DNA of 64,000 bases from Symsagittifera roscoffensis (lineage: Eukaryota > Xenacoelomorpha > Acoela > Convolutidae): contig NC_087065.1 in the NCBI RefSeq assembly GCF_963678635.1, forward strand, positions 53,511,858-53,575,857. Direction: 5' to 3'. The notes under the pieces are model-generated. The model searched no databases and had not been told where the DNA came from. It saw only the letters and a list, made by a program, of their open reading frames with translations. Below, one piece after another: positions 22,820-35,495 of the stretch. Position 1 is the first letter of the stretch, and every line of letters starts with the position of its first letter. The translations under genes and the position numbers were made by a program.

Positions 22820-25585
22820 CTGTAAAACAAAGAAAGGATATGAAAATCGAGTATGAAACAACAAAAATTATAGGCAGAACCAAAAAATTTTAACGCTTCA
22901 GAATTTAACGGACAATAATGGGTCGCAAATCTTAAACATAGCTATATGGGTCGCAAATTTTAAGCATCTGAAATTAGCCGACTTACTACGGGAGTAGCAC
23001 AGCGTCGCAGCATGGAATCCTCGTTACAGAGCTCTTTCACGACCCCCCTTGCCTCCCTCTTTCACGACCCCCTCACGCAAGAAAATCCGAACATGACATT
23101 GGGTCATAAGAAAAAATGCGCTCAAAAATAATTCAAAGATCAAAATTCATGCAACAAAAATATCCACAATATGCAGCCACAGTCAATTCAGCAGCATGTC
23201 ATTTATAGCAGTTCCCCAAAATTGGATTTGAGACCCGTCTATTTGCATTCGGTGTCAATCACTTTGCATGATACTAATTATTCGTTCTTAAATCAAAAAC
23301 CCAAAAATCAAAAAAAAGGAAACAAAAACAAAAATAGACGTTTTAATTTAAGAAATAAAAAGAAAGACCAAGAAAAATCAAGAATTCATACGGAATTCAT
23401 TTAAATTCATGTGCGAGACAATTGTCCGAGTTAACACTTATTACGTTACATCATGAAAGTTCAAATGGTTTTTAAAAAGTACTTCTGACCTTCTTAACAT
23501 CATATTCGAGAGACAATAGAACAAAAAATTAATTACAAAACAGGCACGTTTACGACCTATTTGATTGATAGCTCAAATTCACTTTGACAGTATCAAGACA
23601 TATTTAGCCCATGGGACATCAAACTGCCTTCTTGTTTAGCCCATTTACCATCAAAAGAGTCTTTTAGTCGGGGATAAAAGATAAAGACTGAACTTTCTTC
23701 TCGCGAAATCATAAATTAGAGAAAGCCTCAAAACAACCAGCAGAGCTAATAACATCTTTTCATCTACAGAGCTAATAACACAAAAATGAGCCAGTTTAAG
23801 TAACTGGCAATTAAGCACTAAAAATATGAGGAACAGGACTCGATAACTTAAGATTCTCTTCAGATTGGACACAAAACTTCAGAGAAAAACAACATCACAT
23901 ACAATTAATCAAGGGAGGATTTAGAGGGGGGAGGTGGACGCCCCCCCCCCCCCCTCAGGGATTCGACTCCATGCCGACCCAAAGGGTCCACCCCTTCATA
24001 CTGTTTTGAGATATTCATTTTTGACTGACTGACCCAAAATTTTTTCTGAGGGCGCCTTTGGCGCCAAAATATACTAATTATGAGGGGGGAGCGCGCGCCA
24101 AAAAAGTGATTTTTTTTGGTGAAATCACCTTAAAGCACCTAATAACGCCTTTTTGGCCAGTTTTTTCAAAAATTCGCCTGCAGCGCAGAAAATTTGAGTC
24201 AAAGTAGGGTCTTTATACTGATATGGTAGAGCTCAGAAAATCTAATTGGTCGACCTAAAAAAAGGTCGACAACATTCTGAAACTTTTTTGAAAATCCGCC
24301 CCCCCCCCTCGAGAAAATCCTAGATCTGCCCCCTGCAATTAATAGTACGAAATGGCTCTCAAATCGGGTGTTCCATAATAATTTGTAGAATAGTTAATTA
24401 GCTCATGAACCACCAAAATTGATTTGAAGAATTGGAAAAAAATAGAAAAGTCGGTCTTTGTGGAAGTAGTGAAGAACTCTCAACTCAGACCACAGTTTTT
24501 AGCCAAATTTTGTTAATGTCAAATTGTTGGCAATATCCTTGTTGGTCAACGAATTTGACGGAAGAAAATAAATTAGAAATGCTTTCGGGCACGGAAGAAA
24601 CCATAACAAAAAAATTAATTAACCAATAAGAACCGTTTTAACCGATAAGTGCTTTGGGTCACCCATATTCCTAACAATTTGGAATTAACTATAAATTGAT
24701 TTTTTGTTCCCAGCTTACTGCTTGCTTTTTAAATTATTCTTCGGATAAGCAAAACAATGCAGTAAAATTAGATTGGGGCTTCAGTCTTTCTCATTCAAAC
24801 CCCGTTCCCGACGTAAATTAGTCTGAAAACCAGAAAAATTCAAATCCGTTTCTTCTCGATACTGCGAGAACATTTCTGAAATATTTATTTGTTATCGTAA
24901 TCACATGCCTGCTGTGATAACGATTACACCCTTTTTGACTATCTTTTTTTATAGGTTGACCAGTTTGATTTTCCAGCCAAACACTATAAAGAAGCTTCTT
25001 TGTCTCAATTTTCTGCGACGCCAAAACCAGGCCAACGTTTTCGGGCATTTTTGAAGTGCGTGTAATACATTGATTCTTTTCAGCGCTCGCTTTCTATTCA
25101 AACTTTTGTATATAAGTGGGACCAAAGGCGCCTTTAAAAAAATTTCAGGATTGCTTGACCAAAATGGATGTAAAGTGGTATCAAGAAGTACCTAAGCCCC
25201 GATAAAGCGAGGGGAGATGGGTTTGTTCTGCCTCCTTTATAAACCGTCAACCGCTTTGAGGTACCTGCAGTATCTACACTACGGAATAGGTCTCCTTATC
25301 CACAATTTGATAACGGTCAGAATAAAAATGTTAGCTCTATAGTACGCCATTTAAGTCACTTAACAGCTAATTTTCTGTGATCAACAACAATACGAATTAT
25401 GACTAAGAGAACTTAAATACAGAGAAATGGACTATCCTTAGACAGGCTGGATAGACTTCGATAGATCATCTGCGAATCGCAGCAACCACAATGATCACTT
25501 AAATATTATTACATGATGACTCAATCGACTCGTTTCTTTGTTGATCGCATCATGGTTGAAAAAAGTCGCAAAAAGATTTGCTAAC
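22820..25585 (-). other. Intron 15 (2.8 kb)
   Basis: Holds MITE copy A; the rest is AT-rich without recognised elements. Confidence 0.85.
23910..24335. mobile_element. hAT-type miniature transposon (MITE) copy A
   Basis: 426-bp element whose ends are imperfect inverted repeats (right end ...cctagatctgccccctg; family end CAGGGGCGGAT.TAGG). It is flanked by the perfect 8-bp duplication caattaat at 23902-23909 and 24336-24343; 8 bp is the hAT target-site length. The interior holds the palindrome ggcgcctttggcgcc and shows no coding capacity. Lies in intron 15. Confidence 0.88.
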
Positions 25586-26097
25586 CAATGATATACTGCT
25601 GATGAGAATACAGCCCAGAATGAACCACTCAAAGAAACGGTGGTCTACAATGTTGAAACATCTTCGCCTCAGTTCAATCCACGCTTTACCCACAGTACTC
25701 GAATCCAGAAGAGTCGTGTATCCCGAACAGTTAGTCGTAAGTGCTTCCGGAAAGCAGTCTACCAATTCTACTTCTGCCGACGAGTCGCCAATACTGTCCT
25801 TTTCGTCTTCATCCTGCTTTTGGAACGAGACTCGGTGACCGCCGCGGTTGTCCCGAGAGATCTGCGACGCTCGGCCAAGTCCCGAACTCGAGTTGTCGGT
25901 GCCGTTTCGTGTTGCAGCAGAAGAAGATTTGAAGGATCTGACATGTCCATTGGACTGGTTGTCGGCGCCATGCATCATTGACTCGTTTCCAGGGTCGTTT
26001 GTGTTTTCAATGACGTCATCGAGTCGGCCCTCGGCTTTAGCTCTTCGTAAAGCCATCAGAAGGGGACTGATCGTTTGCTGTGGATCACTGCCACTCC
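25586..26097 (-). CDS. Exon 15: II-III linker and domain III S1
   Basis: Residues 1010-1180, phase 1 to phase 0, acceptor tttcag, donor gttagc. A long polar, Ser/Asn/Asp-rich linker leads to VELVDCFPEALTTNCSGY, matching the 'EDCFPD.C' element before domain III, then GKAWIELRRRCFNIVDHRFF ('GK.WW.LR..CYKIVEH.WF') and S1 (EWFILGCILISSISL). The C-terminal half is unmistakably NaV domain III. A hAT-type miniature transposon sits only 106 bp upstream of the acceptor (26204-26544). Confidence 0.96.
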
Positions 26098-26203
26098 CTG
26101 AAAACAATATCAATCCCAATTTTGAAAAACATTCACCAAAAATCTACAATGCATGCTCAAACTTGATAATATTAAATACTAAAATTAAGTAAATGGATAG
26201 CAG

Positions 26204-26544
26204 CAGGGGCGGATTTATGGGGGAGTCAGGCAGACGCCTCCTTCCCTCAGGACTTCGACGAAAAAAGGCCCCCCTGTGGTACTTTTAAGAACCCATTTTT
26301 GGCTGAACGACCCTAAAATTTTTCTAAAGGCGCCTTCAGTGCCAATATATACTAATTTTTTATTATATATTGGCGGCTTTTTTAACTATTTTTTTAAAAT
26401 TAACTTGGGACGCAAATACTTCAGTCAAAATAAAGTCCTTATAGTGTTCTGGGCGCGCTCCGAAACTTAAAAAAAGTAGACAAAATTTTCAGAACATTTT
26501 GAAAGTCCGCCACCTCCCCTCGAGAAAATCCTAGATCCCCCCTG
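26204..26544. mobile_element. hAT-type MITE copy B
   Basis: 341-bp element starting caggggcggatttatgg and ending ctagatcccccctg, with a perfect 8-bp target duplication gatagcag at 26196-26203 and 26545-26552. Same interior as copy A with deletions. It begins 106 bp upstream (gene sense) of the exon 15 acceptor in intron 14. Confidence 0.9.
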
Positions 26545-28362
26545 GATAGCAGCAAAAACAATCAATCATTTTTGATGTTTTGATTATCTTCATATTTCAT
26601 TGTACGATACACAAAAAAGATAACCTAAAAATGGCACGACAAGTATCCGCAAATAAATGAAAATTTATGAAACCATTATTTAGTGAAACCTCAACATTAA
26701 AAGTTTTGAAACTTTTTCGTTAAAGTGATACAGAGAATTCATTTAAAAATCAAATTTACGGTGAGAGGAGATGTCAGGTTTATATCTAGAGGTCAAATTG
26801 TGTCAAGAACAACTCAATTTTAAAACACAAACTGTAAGTAATTGATGACAACAGCAGATTTTATAAAAACTATTTAGAATTAACGACAATGCATATTCTA
26901 GCCTAAAAGAAAAGAATACATAATTTTTTTCGATACCGCGGCTTTGGCCAATCGTTTTTATTGAATATCTGAATTGCCTAAAAAGCGCTCCGGCATGATT
27001 AACCACATCTGTCGTTTTAAAATTTTAATGGTGTACCTATTTTTGGGGCAAAAAATCAAAATAGAAAGTAAGTTCCTTTTTCGCCTCTTAGCGGAAGGTT
27101 GTCCGGAAGAAAGACGAGTAATCCTAGACTACGCTAACTAAATTAAACTGTGGACCGAAACAACCTTTTTAATCAAATCAATACAGGTGCGATGAAACAT
27201 ACAACCGTTTTCTGTATACTCAACTAGTCTTACCACTTCCGGTCTCGTCGTTATCTACAAGATTAAAAAGGCAAAACACTACCTTTTTCAAATTATTTTT
27301 CAGAATGGAACTCTTTCTTATAAACTATTTAAAAGAGTAAAAATCTAGTTAACACGGCGACATTGTTATTCCAATTTTCGAGGAAAATGACCAAATATTC
27401 GTGCTCCGCGTGGTTGTTGTTTTGACTTTCAAAGAAACAGAACAAATAAGTGTGCTAGATGTGGCTATTTTATAGGGTTCAACTTCGAACTTCAAACCAA
27501 TATTTGTGGAAGCAAATTTTTTTGCACATCTAAAAAATTGAAATCCTAAGCTCAAAACTAATATAATTTTGAAGTCACGCGGGTTTGAACACTAGCAAAT
27601 AATTTGCGCACAACTTTCTTTTAGATCCAATATTCATTAACGCGTAGCGTAGGAAGCGAGTTAAGTTGGCGGAGAAATCATTCCAAATTATATGGAGGCA
27701 AGCTGATGAATCCAAGAAAAAAGAGTTAAGAGAAGCAAAATTTATCATTTTGTACTTGACATTGCGCGAAGGGAAAGATGAAAAATTTTCCGTTTTTGCC
27801 AAAAATTACATCAGAAACGTTAAAGTGCAGTCAGAATAACAAGTTGTTTTTTTCTTCGGCAGTCATTGTTGTTTTCTTCGACCTTTTAACTTGCAATTTT
27901 TGATGGAGTTTTTACAAACGTTGCCGCCCTAAAAATGAATAAAAAGAAAGATTTTTTTCTGCAGCAATTTTCTAACACAAAGGCGAAACATCACTCCGCG
28001 AACACAATCAAAAAGCTCTAAGAATTAGCTTTTGTAAAGGTTAAGAAAAAGCAAAGAATATTAATGAGCTTCGAAAAAACAATGCGATTAACGTGACTCG
28101 AACATCAGCCCTCGATAATCCCAGCATTCAAATCAACTGCGCTACTCAATTGAGGCACTAATGCTTACAGACGCGAAACTCTAGCCAGTCATAAAGTGGA
28201 GAACACATGCTATAAAACTGCCAAATTTAGCACTTTTAATAGCGAGCTAGATTGAAAGAGTGACCTTCGTAATATAAAACAATGCCCGCATGTGTAATAA
28301 CTTACGGAACTTATATATCGCCAGTGTGGAATAATTTAGCACTAAATTTCCAATCTTCCAGT

Positions 28363-28744
28363 CACGGGTGGATTTAGGGGGCGGATCCCCTGCCGACCCA
28401 AAAGATCCCCCCTTTGTACTACTTCGTGTTATCCACTTTTGGTGATGGACCCTAAAATTTTGGTGACGGACCGACAATATATACAGACTTTGAGAGGGAA
28501 CGCGCGTCGAAAAGACGCGATTTTTTGGTCAAAATGTTCCAGAAAGTGCCTAAAAACGCTCTTTTTGACTTTTTTCAAAATTTTGCCTCAGGCGCAGAAA
28601 TTTATGCCAAAACAGGGCCTTTGTAGTGATTTGGTAGAGCTCGGAAAATCAATTTAGTCAACCAATAAAAAAAAATCGACAAAATTTTCGACATTTTTTG
28701 AAAATCCGCCCCCGCCCCTCGTAAAAATCCTAGATCCGCCCCTG
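28363..28744. mobile_element. hAT-type MITE copy C
   Basis: 382-bp element in intron 14, ends cacgggtggatttaggg and ctagatccgcccctg, with a perfect 8-bp duplication cttccagt at 28355-28362 and 28745-28752. The left terminus has decayed from CAGGGGCGG to CACGGGTGG. Confidence 0.9.
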
Positions 28745-29059
28745 CTTCCAGTAAAGCAGAACGTAGGCAGCAATTACTTCGGCTCGGAAATCAATCCAAA
28801 TTGAATTGAGGCAAATTTCATCAAAATATTGTGTTAAAAGACGCAAAATGCATCATTTTATACTTGAAAATGCGGGTGGTAAACTTGTTTCACTTTTCTC
28901 AGTTGTTTATCGGAACATTCAAGGCGCTGCCATAAATCGGAATATTCCCAGGTAGCTCTAAATGAAGACACGTTTCACGAGTGGATGTGTTTTGATTTTT
29001 AGTCCAGTGAAGCTTCAGCAAAACGCCTACAGGCTCATGAAAAAAGAAAGGAAACTATA

Positions 29060-29310
29060 CACAGAAGCAAAACTTCGTTTCGTAAACACTGGGCAGAACA
29101 CGACAAAAATCAGCTCTAGAAAATTCAATAAAAATAGAAATGAGCCTCGAATTAGTAAAAATTCGGCTAGGTCTAGGATTCGATCTGCGCCCTACTGCAA
29201 TCAAGAGAGTCTCGCGCATTATCCACTCATCCACGCAAGCTTAACAACCGAAAAAGACTAGTCACCAATAAAGCAGCTACATATGCTAACAAATTGCCAA
29301 GCGATGCAAC
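29060..29310 (-). repeat. tRNA-derived SINE copy, intron 14
   Basis: Forward strand 'cacagaagcaaaacttcgtt', 'cctcgaattagtaaaaattc', 'ggattcgatctgcgccctac', 'cattatccactcatccacgc'. The box A/B arrangement on the minus strand is recognisable. A related copy with a different tRNA-like head (gagtagcgcagttgatttga ... tgttcgagtcac, minus strand) is at 27975-28235. Confidence 0.6.
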
Positions 29311-29970
29311 GAAAGTGGCACCAAATACAAATAGACACAATTTTGCAAGTAATAACTTGGAATATAACAAACTCCAGGCATCCACACTAAGTTTGCATGT
29401 AAGAAATCGGAAAGCATAAAGCCACATTACCTATTAAATTATGCATTTCAAACAATTGCGAGATATCGAGTTAGATATTTTCCGAAACCGAGTTTTTATG
29501 ATTGTTATGTTGTTTGAACAAATAGCTTTTATCGGTTCACTTGATGAATTAAATATGCATCAACTGTGTCAACATATAACTACACGAATTTCAAAGCACA
29601 TTCTATTAAAAAGCTGCCCCAAAAATTGCTCGAATATTTGCGACTGCGGTTGGAAAAAAAAGAAGGTGCTTAAAATACACTAAGCTGACGCTAGTGTAAT
29701 TACTGGATCTGAATTCCGTAAAAAAAATTGCAAGGAAATGTTATATTTCAGCCAGGATTTGGAAATTCAGCCAGGATTTGAACTGTTCTGCCATTCGCGC
29801 TTTCTGCAAGGAGAATAGTAGAAAAAAGTATTATGGTAGAAGGATCGATCGATTGGCAGAAAATTTTCAGTCAATTAAAAAATTTCGGTGACATCTATAT
29901 TTTGGGGACCTAGCTATCATTTTTGTATGTACGACCCTTGTAGTTAATTCATTCAGATCAGAACGCATAC

Positions 29971-30088
29971 CGTCTCCGCCTCCATTGTCCTGTCCTGTGG
30001 CAGTCTTCGCTGCATTAATGACGTCCAGCAGTCTGGGTTGTACCCTCGTGTTCTTCTTCAGCAAACCCTGCAGTCTCTTCCAACCAAC
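29971..30088 (-). CDS. Exon 14: domain II-III cytoplasmic linker
   Basis: Residues 971-1010, phase 0 to phase 1, acceptor tttcag, donor gtatgc. Encodes VGWKRLQGLLKKNTRVQPRL followed by DVINAAKTATGQDNGGGDG. Low conservation is normal for this linker, so the call rests on frame continuity and the two splice sites. The Trp-Lys-Arg start resembles the 'A..RI...' helix after domain II S6 in NaV channels. This is the weakest exon by homology, but its phase fits both neighbours exactly. Confidence 0.87.
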
Positions 30089-31197
30089 CTGAAATCACCT
30101 CGCATGCATATTATTGATATAGTTAACAATTCCTTCCTATGCACCACTTAAAAAGGGCCTTTTCCCGTATAGCCCTCGGCAAAGGATTGCCTCCCTATTA
30201 TAATGAAATTTGTTACTGTACTTGAGGGGCTATAATGGGAAAAACCCACAACAAATGCCCAACATTATATAGAACTAGTTCAACGGTTAAGCATATACCA
30301 CGATTCAAACCAGTAGCTCATACTCCTTTTGCAATTAGGGGGATGATTGACAAGATCCTATAGTTTGAACCAGGGGCGGATCTAGGATTTTCTCGAGAAG
30401 GGGCGGATTTCCAAAAAAAATTTGTCGACCTTTTTTTAGTTCGACCAAATTGATTTTCCAAGCTATCCCTAAGCACTACATTCACAATCATAATCCAACT
30501 GAAACAATTTTCATGACCTTGGTTTTAATTAAAATTTGGTAGTATTCAAATTGTTTGCGAAAAAATATACGTCGAAAATCTGAAACTCGCAAAAAGATAA
30601 ATAAAAATCTGATCAGAGCTTTTTTGCTTGCAAAATGACCTTTCTACTAAGATTGAAATTGCGAGAAATTTCAGCAAACTAAGTAAACTGCTGAAAAAGG
30701 ATAGGAATTTTATTGTAACAAACATAAAACCATAATTTAGTTGTTTTTGTAATAAAAACAATAAAACTTTGATGAAAATTAACTTTCAAAGGTACGACAT
30801 AGGGGTCATATTGATTCCAAAAATGCAAGACTAGAGGGGTAGGATTTGAAGAAAAAAGAGCGGAGGTTAACTCTTTTTTGTATTTTGATTACCGTCGGTT
30901 TAGGATTTATAAATACCGACATGCTTCTTACTATGCTATTTCACGCCAAAAAACACCGCGAACAACAATTAACACAGTTATATCATGTTAAGCCACTAAT
31001 AATAACTTAAATATATTTTTTTCAGAAGGCAGTCCTCTTTCACTTGTAGACTTTGAGACCACCAAGAGATAGTTTTCCGATGTCTCAGCTGGTTAAAAAA
31101 CAAACAACAAAGATGCGACACGCATTGAGATACGCACTCAACTGAGTTTCGTAATATTTGAACAAAAAGTTATTTAATAATTTGCGATATGATTCAC
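30089..31197 (-). other. Intron 13 (1.1 kb)
   Basis: Holds the one-ended MITE copy D; otherwise AT-rich with nothing recognised. Confidence 0.8.
30370..30475. mobile_element. hAT-type MITE copy D, one-ended fragment
   Basis: Begins caggggcggatctaggattttctcgag with adjoining family sequence down to the 'ttgattttcca' block, in reverse orientation, and then stops. The other terminus is not found downstream. Intron 13. Confidence 0.7.
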
Positions 31198-31284
31198 CTT
31201 GAGACTTCGTTCCTTCTTCTGCTCTTTCTTCAGGTTCTCCTGGTTGAACTTGTTCAGAAGTAACGCCAGAAACAGATTCAACAC
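31198..31284 (-). CDS. Exon 13: domain II end of S6 (29 codons)
   Basis: Residues 942-970, phase 0 at both ends, acceptor tttcag, donor gtgaat. VLNLFLALLLNKFNQENLKK is the inner end of domain II S6 ('VLNLFLALLLSSFS..NL'), with the conserved Asn at the cytoplasmic gate. The exon ends in a basic and acidic stretch, EQKKERSLK, that starts the II-III linker. It is short, but identity and frame are clear. Confidence 0.96.
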
Positions 31285-32578
31285 CTGAAAACAAACAAAC
31301 AATTTAAAAAACAAACAAGAATAGCCTGTTGCTGTTCAAGTAGCACAGAATATTCGGACCCAGGGTGACCACTCTTATGAAAAAAAAAGTAGCGACCTCA
31401 TAGAAAAGAACTAATGGCGACGTTTTAGAGACCTTACGTAAGCTCAATTTAGCGCCTCAGAAATGGAAACTCTCTCAAAGTTTCCTGGGTCAGTTTAGTT
31501 TTGCCCATGGCATCTGGAAAAATTTGGTAATGTATAAACTAGTAATTAAGCAAACAAATAGAACACCAAAAATAGCGACTTCCACAGAAGTAGCGACCTT
31601 TTAGCGACCTGTCGAGAAGTAGCGACCTTTTAGCGACCTGTCGCTGATTAACTACCGAAAGGCCATCCTGTTCGGACCACTATTATTTCAAAATTTCGAA
31701 AATTAACAATCGGAAAATTTTTCTGAATTCTTTTTGATTTTTAGTCATAGCATAGCTAAGTAGTTATAGCTTAAAGGAAGAATAAGATGGGTGCAATCAA
31801 AATTGAGTTCAGTGCCATCAATTTTAGTAAATTTGTTCTGAATACCGGAAAAATTCAGACCAATTTTTGTCGAAACTAACAACTTTTTTGAATTTATTAA
31901 AGAATCTTGATGACGACCAATCAAGTTGTACTATCATAACACCCTTCATTCTTACGAGCTTTGTTTAAGGTAGTAGAAACGCAAGAAAAAGCATAACCTA
32001 TGCCATAATTCCTGTTTTTCACTTCGTGATGTTGTCGGAACAGTGCAACTAACTAATATAAAAGTGAAAAATCTTAGCTGAGATATTTTAAGCCAAAATT
32101 TAAGCCGAATAAAGAAAAAAAACGAAAACTAATATACTGTAATCAAAGCTGGTAAATTTACAACTAACTTAAATTTTGAACAGAACGGTCACTTGCCTGT
32201 TAAATGACGAAACTACAGATGGGTATTTGAGGGGAAAGTCTAGTACCTGGTTGCAACACCCTTCTTACCGCAAGGGTAATCATTCAATAGATTATGAATT
32301 TCAAAGGGGTGAAGATGCAAGATATTACGACCATGGTTCGAAACAAGTCAAGTTTGTTCTAAAGAGACCGTTAAATTTTAATCATAGTTTCATCATATCG
32401 ATTCCGGTAAAACTCAACCTGGTCAATGACAAAAAATTCAGTTGTTTTATCCTCTTGAGAAAAGCTTCAAAAATTGTGCGACATATATTTCTGTATTGAC
32501 GCATTTTCACTGTTCCGCAATGCATATTTATGATGAAATATGTTATGTAATGGTGTTATGCAATAAGTGAGAACTGAC
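31285..32578 (-). other. Intron 12 (1.3 kb)
   Basis: Contains the direct repeat 'tagcgaccttttagcgacctgtcg' (about 31590-31640) and a diverged family-2 copy. A 107-codon plus-strand open frame at 32176-32499 has no recognisable similarity and is taken as chance. Confidence 0.75.
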
Positions 32579-32750
32579 GAGGAAGTTTCCGATGATGAGA
32601 GTGGAGAGGATGATGGCCATGCAGAGTATCTCTCCCTTGGCCCGCATGCAGTCGTACAGGGCCTCGATCCATTCTCCGCAGAGGATGCGGAACACCATCA
32701 TGAAGGAGTGGAAGAAGTTGCTGAAGTTCCACCGAGGCAGCGGGTCGCCC
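32579..32750 (-). CDS. Exon 12: domain II pore with E910, first part of S6
   Basis: Residues 884-941, phase 2 to phase 0, acceptor gtttag, donor gtcagt. LPRWNFSNFFHSFMMVFRIL is the NaV domain II pore helix ('PRWHM.DFFHSFLIVFRVL'). CGEWIEALYDCM follows, with E910 (GAA, 32674-32672) as the second selectivity residue and E913 in the outer ring. S6 begins ILCMAIILSTLIIGNFL. The match to classical sodium channels is very high here. Confidence 0.97.
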
Positions 32751-33527
32751 CTAAACAAAACAAACAACCACTTCAATTTCCAGATTGCCGACAAAGGATC
32801 TTTACTGGATAACGGCCCGACTTGCAACAGATTTTGTTTCGGTTTGCATTAATAATTACCAATCAGATTCAAGCACTGTTACTCATGTTTCAAAGTATGA
32901 GAGATTCAACGATCAAGCAAGCAACCCCTCCCATGGAACTTTTTTTGGGAAATGAGAGGATGTCAATTTGGTCCACCGTCATTTTAGGCCGCTAAACAGA
33001 TGACTCAAAATACCACGAGGAGAGCGAGAGTGAAAATACTGGTTACTCTGAGATAAGTTTTTCGTGATTGAGACCAACCATGATGTTTTTTTTTCAGAGA
33101 AATCGAGGGTTTGCATGTTAGACGTAATCAATCGATCAGCAGCGGTTTTCCGAAAGAAGCTCGTATGTTAGTCTTTATTGAAACACAAGTTGTTTCCGAT
33201 ATCACGATGACACGTTAGGATCGAAGCGAAGGATAAGTTTCAGATAACATCAAAGTGCCTTGAATGTGTAAATTGTAAAAATTTGATTTCCCATAAGCGG
33301 ATCTTCGTTTGATTTTCGTTAATAGTCTCGACATCTTGGTATAGTCTGTACAGGCCGTAAAAAAACTCGAGGCATATATCTTTTTTGCTTTGTTAGGAAA
33401 ACGACTGCAAAATTAGTTTAAAAAATTCCAAATGAAGAACTGGCGTTTCTTGTTGCTTAGAAAACTGCTGCAAAAAACGACTGCAAAATTAGGTGAAACC
33501 GTTAAAAAAACGGTAGAATTGACGTAC
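32751..33527 (-). other. Intron 11 (0.78 kb)
   Basis: Nothing recognised beyond a short duplicated phrase around the exon 11 donor side (actgcaaaattag... at 33404 and 33480). Confidence 0.8.
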
Positions 33528-33709
33528 AGTTCGTCCCATTTCATCTGCGTGTATCCGTCTCCCAATAGTTGCATGCCTATCACAGCGAAGATGTAGATCA
33601 CGATGACCAGAATCAGAGTCAGATTACCCAAAGCGCCCATAGTACTCCAGATGATGGCCAGCAGAACCCGCATTGTAGCCCAAGAGCGAGCCAGTTTGAA
33701 CACCCTCAT
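33528..33709 (-). CDS. Exon 11: domain II rest of S4, S4-S5 linker, S5
   Basis: Residues 824-884, phase 0 to phase 2, acceptor caacag, donor gtacgt. [20 protein letters not shown] completes S4 (R825, K828, R831) and the linker; S5 is [22 protein letters not shown], the near-invariant NaV 'F.VVGMQLFG' end. It closes with YTQMKWDEL, the short domain II turret. It joins exon 10 across a 7.7-kb intron. Confidence 0.96.
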
Positions 33710-33839
33710 CTGTTGAACAAAAACAAAAAACTCGGAGTTAATTATTTCAGTGGTATGTAAAAAAAAACGGTTGTCCAACAAGCCGAAATTACTCTCTACT
33801 TTAAAATATTACCATTAATTATGATAATCATGTCATGAC

Positions 33840-34140
33840 CAGTAGTGGATTTAAGGTTGGGGGGCGGTGGGACGGACGTTTTTTTTTCTTTTAGGGATTC
33901 GACCCCCTGTCGACCCAAAGGGTCCCCCCTTTGTACTATTTTGAGATATCCATTTTTGGCTGACTGATCTTAAAACTTTTCTAAAAGTGCCTTTGGCGCC
34001 AATATATACTAATTTTTAGGGAGGAGCGCGCGCCGAAAAAAAGCAATTTTTAAATCGAAATTTGCCCAAGTGTTTATAGTGATTTGGGAGAGCTCAGAAA
34101 ATTAACTTGGTCGACCTAACAAAACGTTTTTGACCTCCAC
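33840..34140. mobile_element. hAT-type MITE copy E, decayed
   Basis: Interior matches copies A and C (gattcgaccccctg, cgacccaaagggtcccccctttgtact, gcctttggcgcc, gagcgcgcgccga). The left end is degenerate and the right terminus is lost; no target duplication could be recognised. Intron 10. Confidence 0.75.
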
Positions 34141-35085
34141 TATGATGAGTAACTTAATCATCGAAAAAATTTAAAACTTAAGATAGAATTGGCTTGTTTT
34201 CTATTATCTTTCAGATGCCGCATTAGATAGGCTTGCCGGACTACTTCGTTTTAACAACTAGACGTTTAGGTGGGGCGCTTCAACAAACATGCGTATTCGA
34301 TGCAGAGTTCTGAAATTCACAAAACTGTCCACAAGATAAACTCAACTATAAAAGAAAATCCCATATTTTATATAGTGGGTTCTTTTTTTAACACCTCTTT
34401 TTTTTAAATAGATTAAAGAAAAATTATAATTTCGTATTTTGACAAATTTAGAATATTGGATTTACAGTTTTTGGTTTCACAGAATCTCCGAGATAGGTAC
34501 TTACATACGTTGCCTGACCTGTCATTCCCGTTCAGATATAGGAGATTTAATAAATTTCAAAAGACAGCAGTTTAGAAAACTTGATAATAGCTGCTCAAAC
34601 ATAAAATCAGCTATGCAACAACAGGGTAACTTTAAAACTACTCATTATTGTTCAAACGACCTTTCGAAAGCTTGTTATACAGATAAATTGAAAATTTTAC
34701 TTAATAGAAGCCTTTAGAAATGTTATCGACGAAAAATTTGTAATTTTTTTTTATATTCTACCGGAATTTTTTTATTTGTCATCTACCGGAATACTTTAAA
34801 AAACGAACCAAAACGAAGCTAAGGTCCACTTTAAATCAGTTTCTCAGAAAATTGGTTTATAAACTACGTTTTCTTTTCAGCATCTGCCATCTCCTGTTTT
34901 TCCCAAATAAAAACAACAACACAGTTGCGAAGCTGCACATTGCGAAAGCAAGCAAAAAAAACGACAGAGGAGATTTGAAATTGAGCAAAAAGAAAAATGG
35001 TAGAATATGCTAAAAATTGTTCATGAATTGTGCGTGAAGAAAAATATGCATTGAATAGAAATCAGTTTCAAAAGAGATCAAGGAT

Positions 35086-35495
35086 AGCCGGCTGCTGTGC
35101 AAGAAGCTCAGAATGTTCCGACCACCATAAACCAAGAAAAGAAATTCAGAAATAAAGACAGTTCTTAAAAAAAATTTAAGGAATTATGTAAAAAAAAACA
35201 AAAGAATGATAAGTGAGAGCAGAAAAAAATTAACTGAAATTGCAGTTGAATTGATTTGGGAGGCCAGACGATAATCAAAGTTCGTCTAAATAATCAGACT
35301 AGGTTTTCTCAACGCTGGGAGAACTTATTTGAATTTTCTTTTTGCAATCCGAATAAAGACCAAAAGGGATTTAATGTGATACCCCATGTGATTCTTTCCG
35401 AGCTTTCCTTGAGGTAGTCAAAATTTGCTGAAGAAAAAACTGATACGAATCTAAAGTTCCTTCCCACTCTTCGAGAGTAACCGGAACAAAATACC
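35086..35495. repeat. Dispersed repeat family 2, intron 10 copy
   Basis: Starts 'ggatagccggctgctgtgca' with 'cagaatgttccgaccaccat', ends near 'gagagtaaccggaacaaaat'. Partial or diverged pieces of the same family lie at 13402-13612, 18640-18830 (and its duplicate 20380-20570), 31670-32035, 40390-40575 and 43666-43710. Confidence 0.6.

Larger units (their letters stand above)
26098..29970 (-). other. Intron 14 (3.9 kb)
   Basis: Holds MITE copies B and C and two SINE copies. Between 26.6 and 27.9 kb nothing is recognised. Confidence 0.85.

Noticed and set aside
32176-32499. 107-codon plus-strand open frame in intron 12
   Set aside because: No recognisable similarity, no flanking gene structure, and it lies within intronic DNA of another gene; chance is likely.
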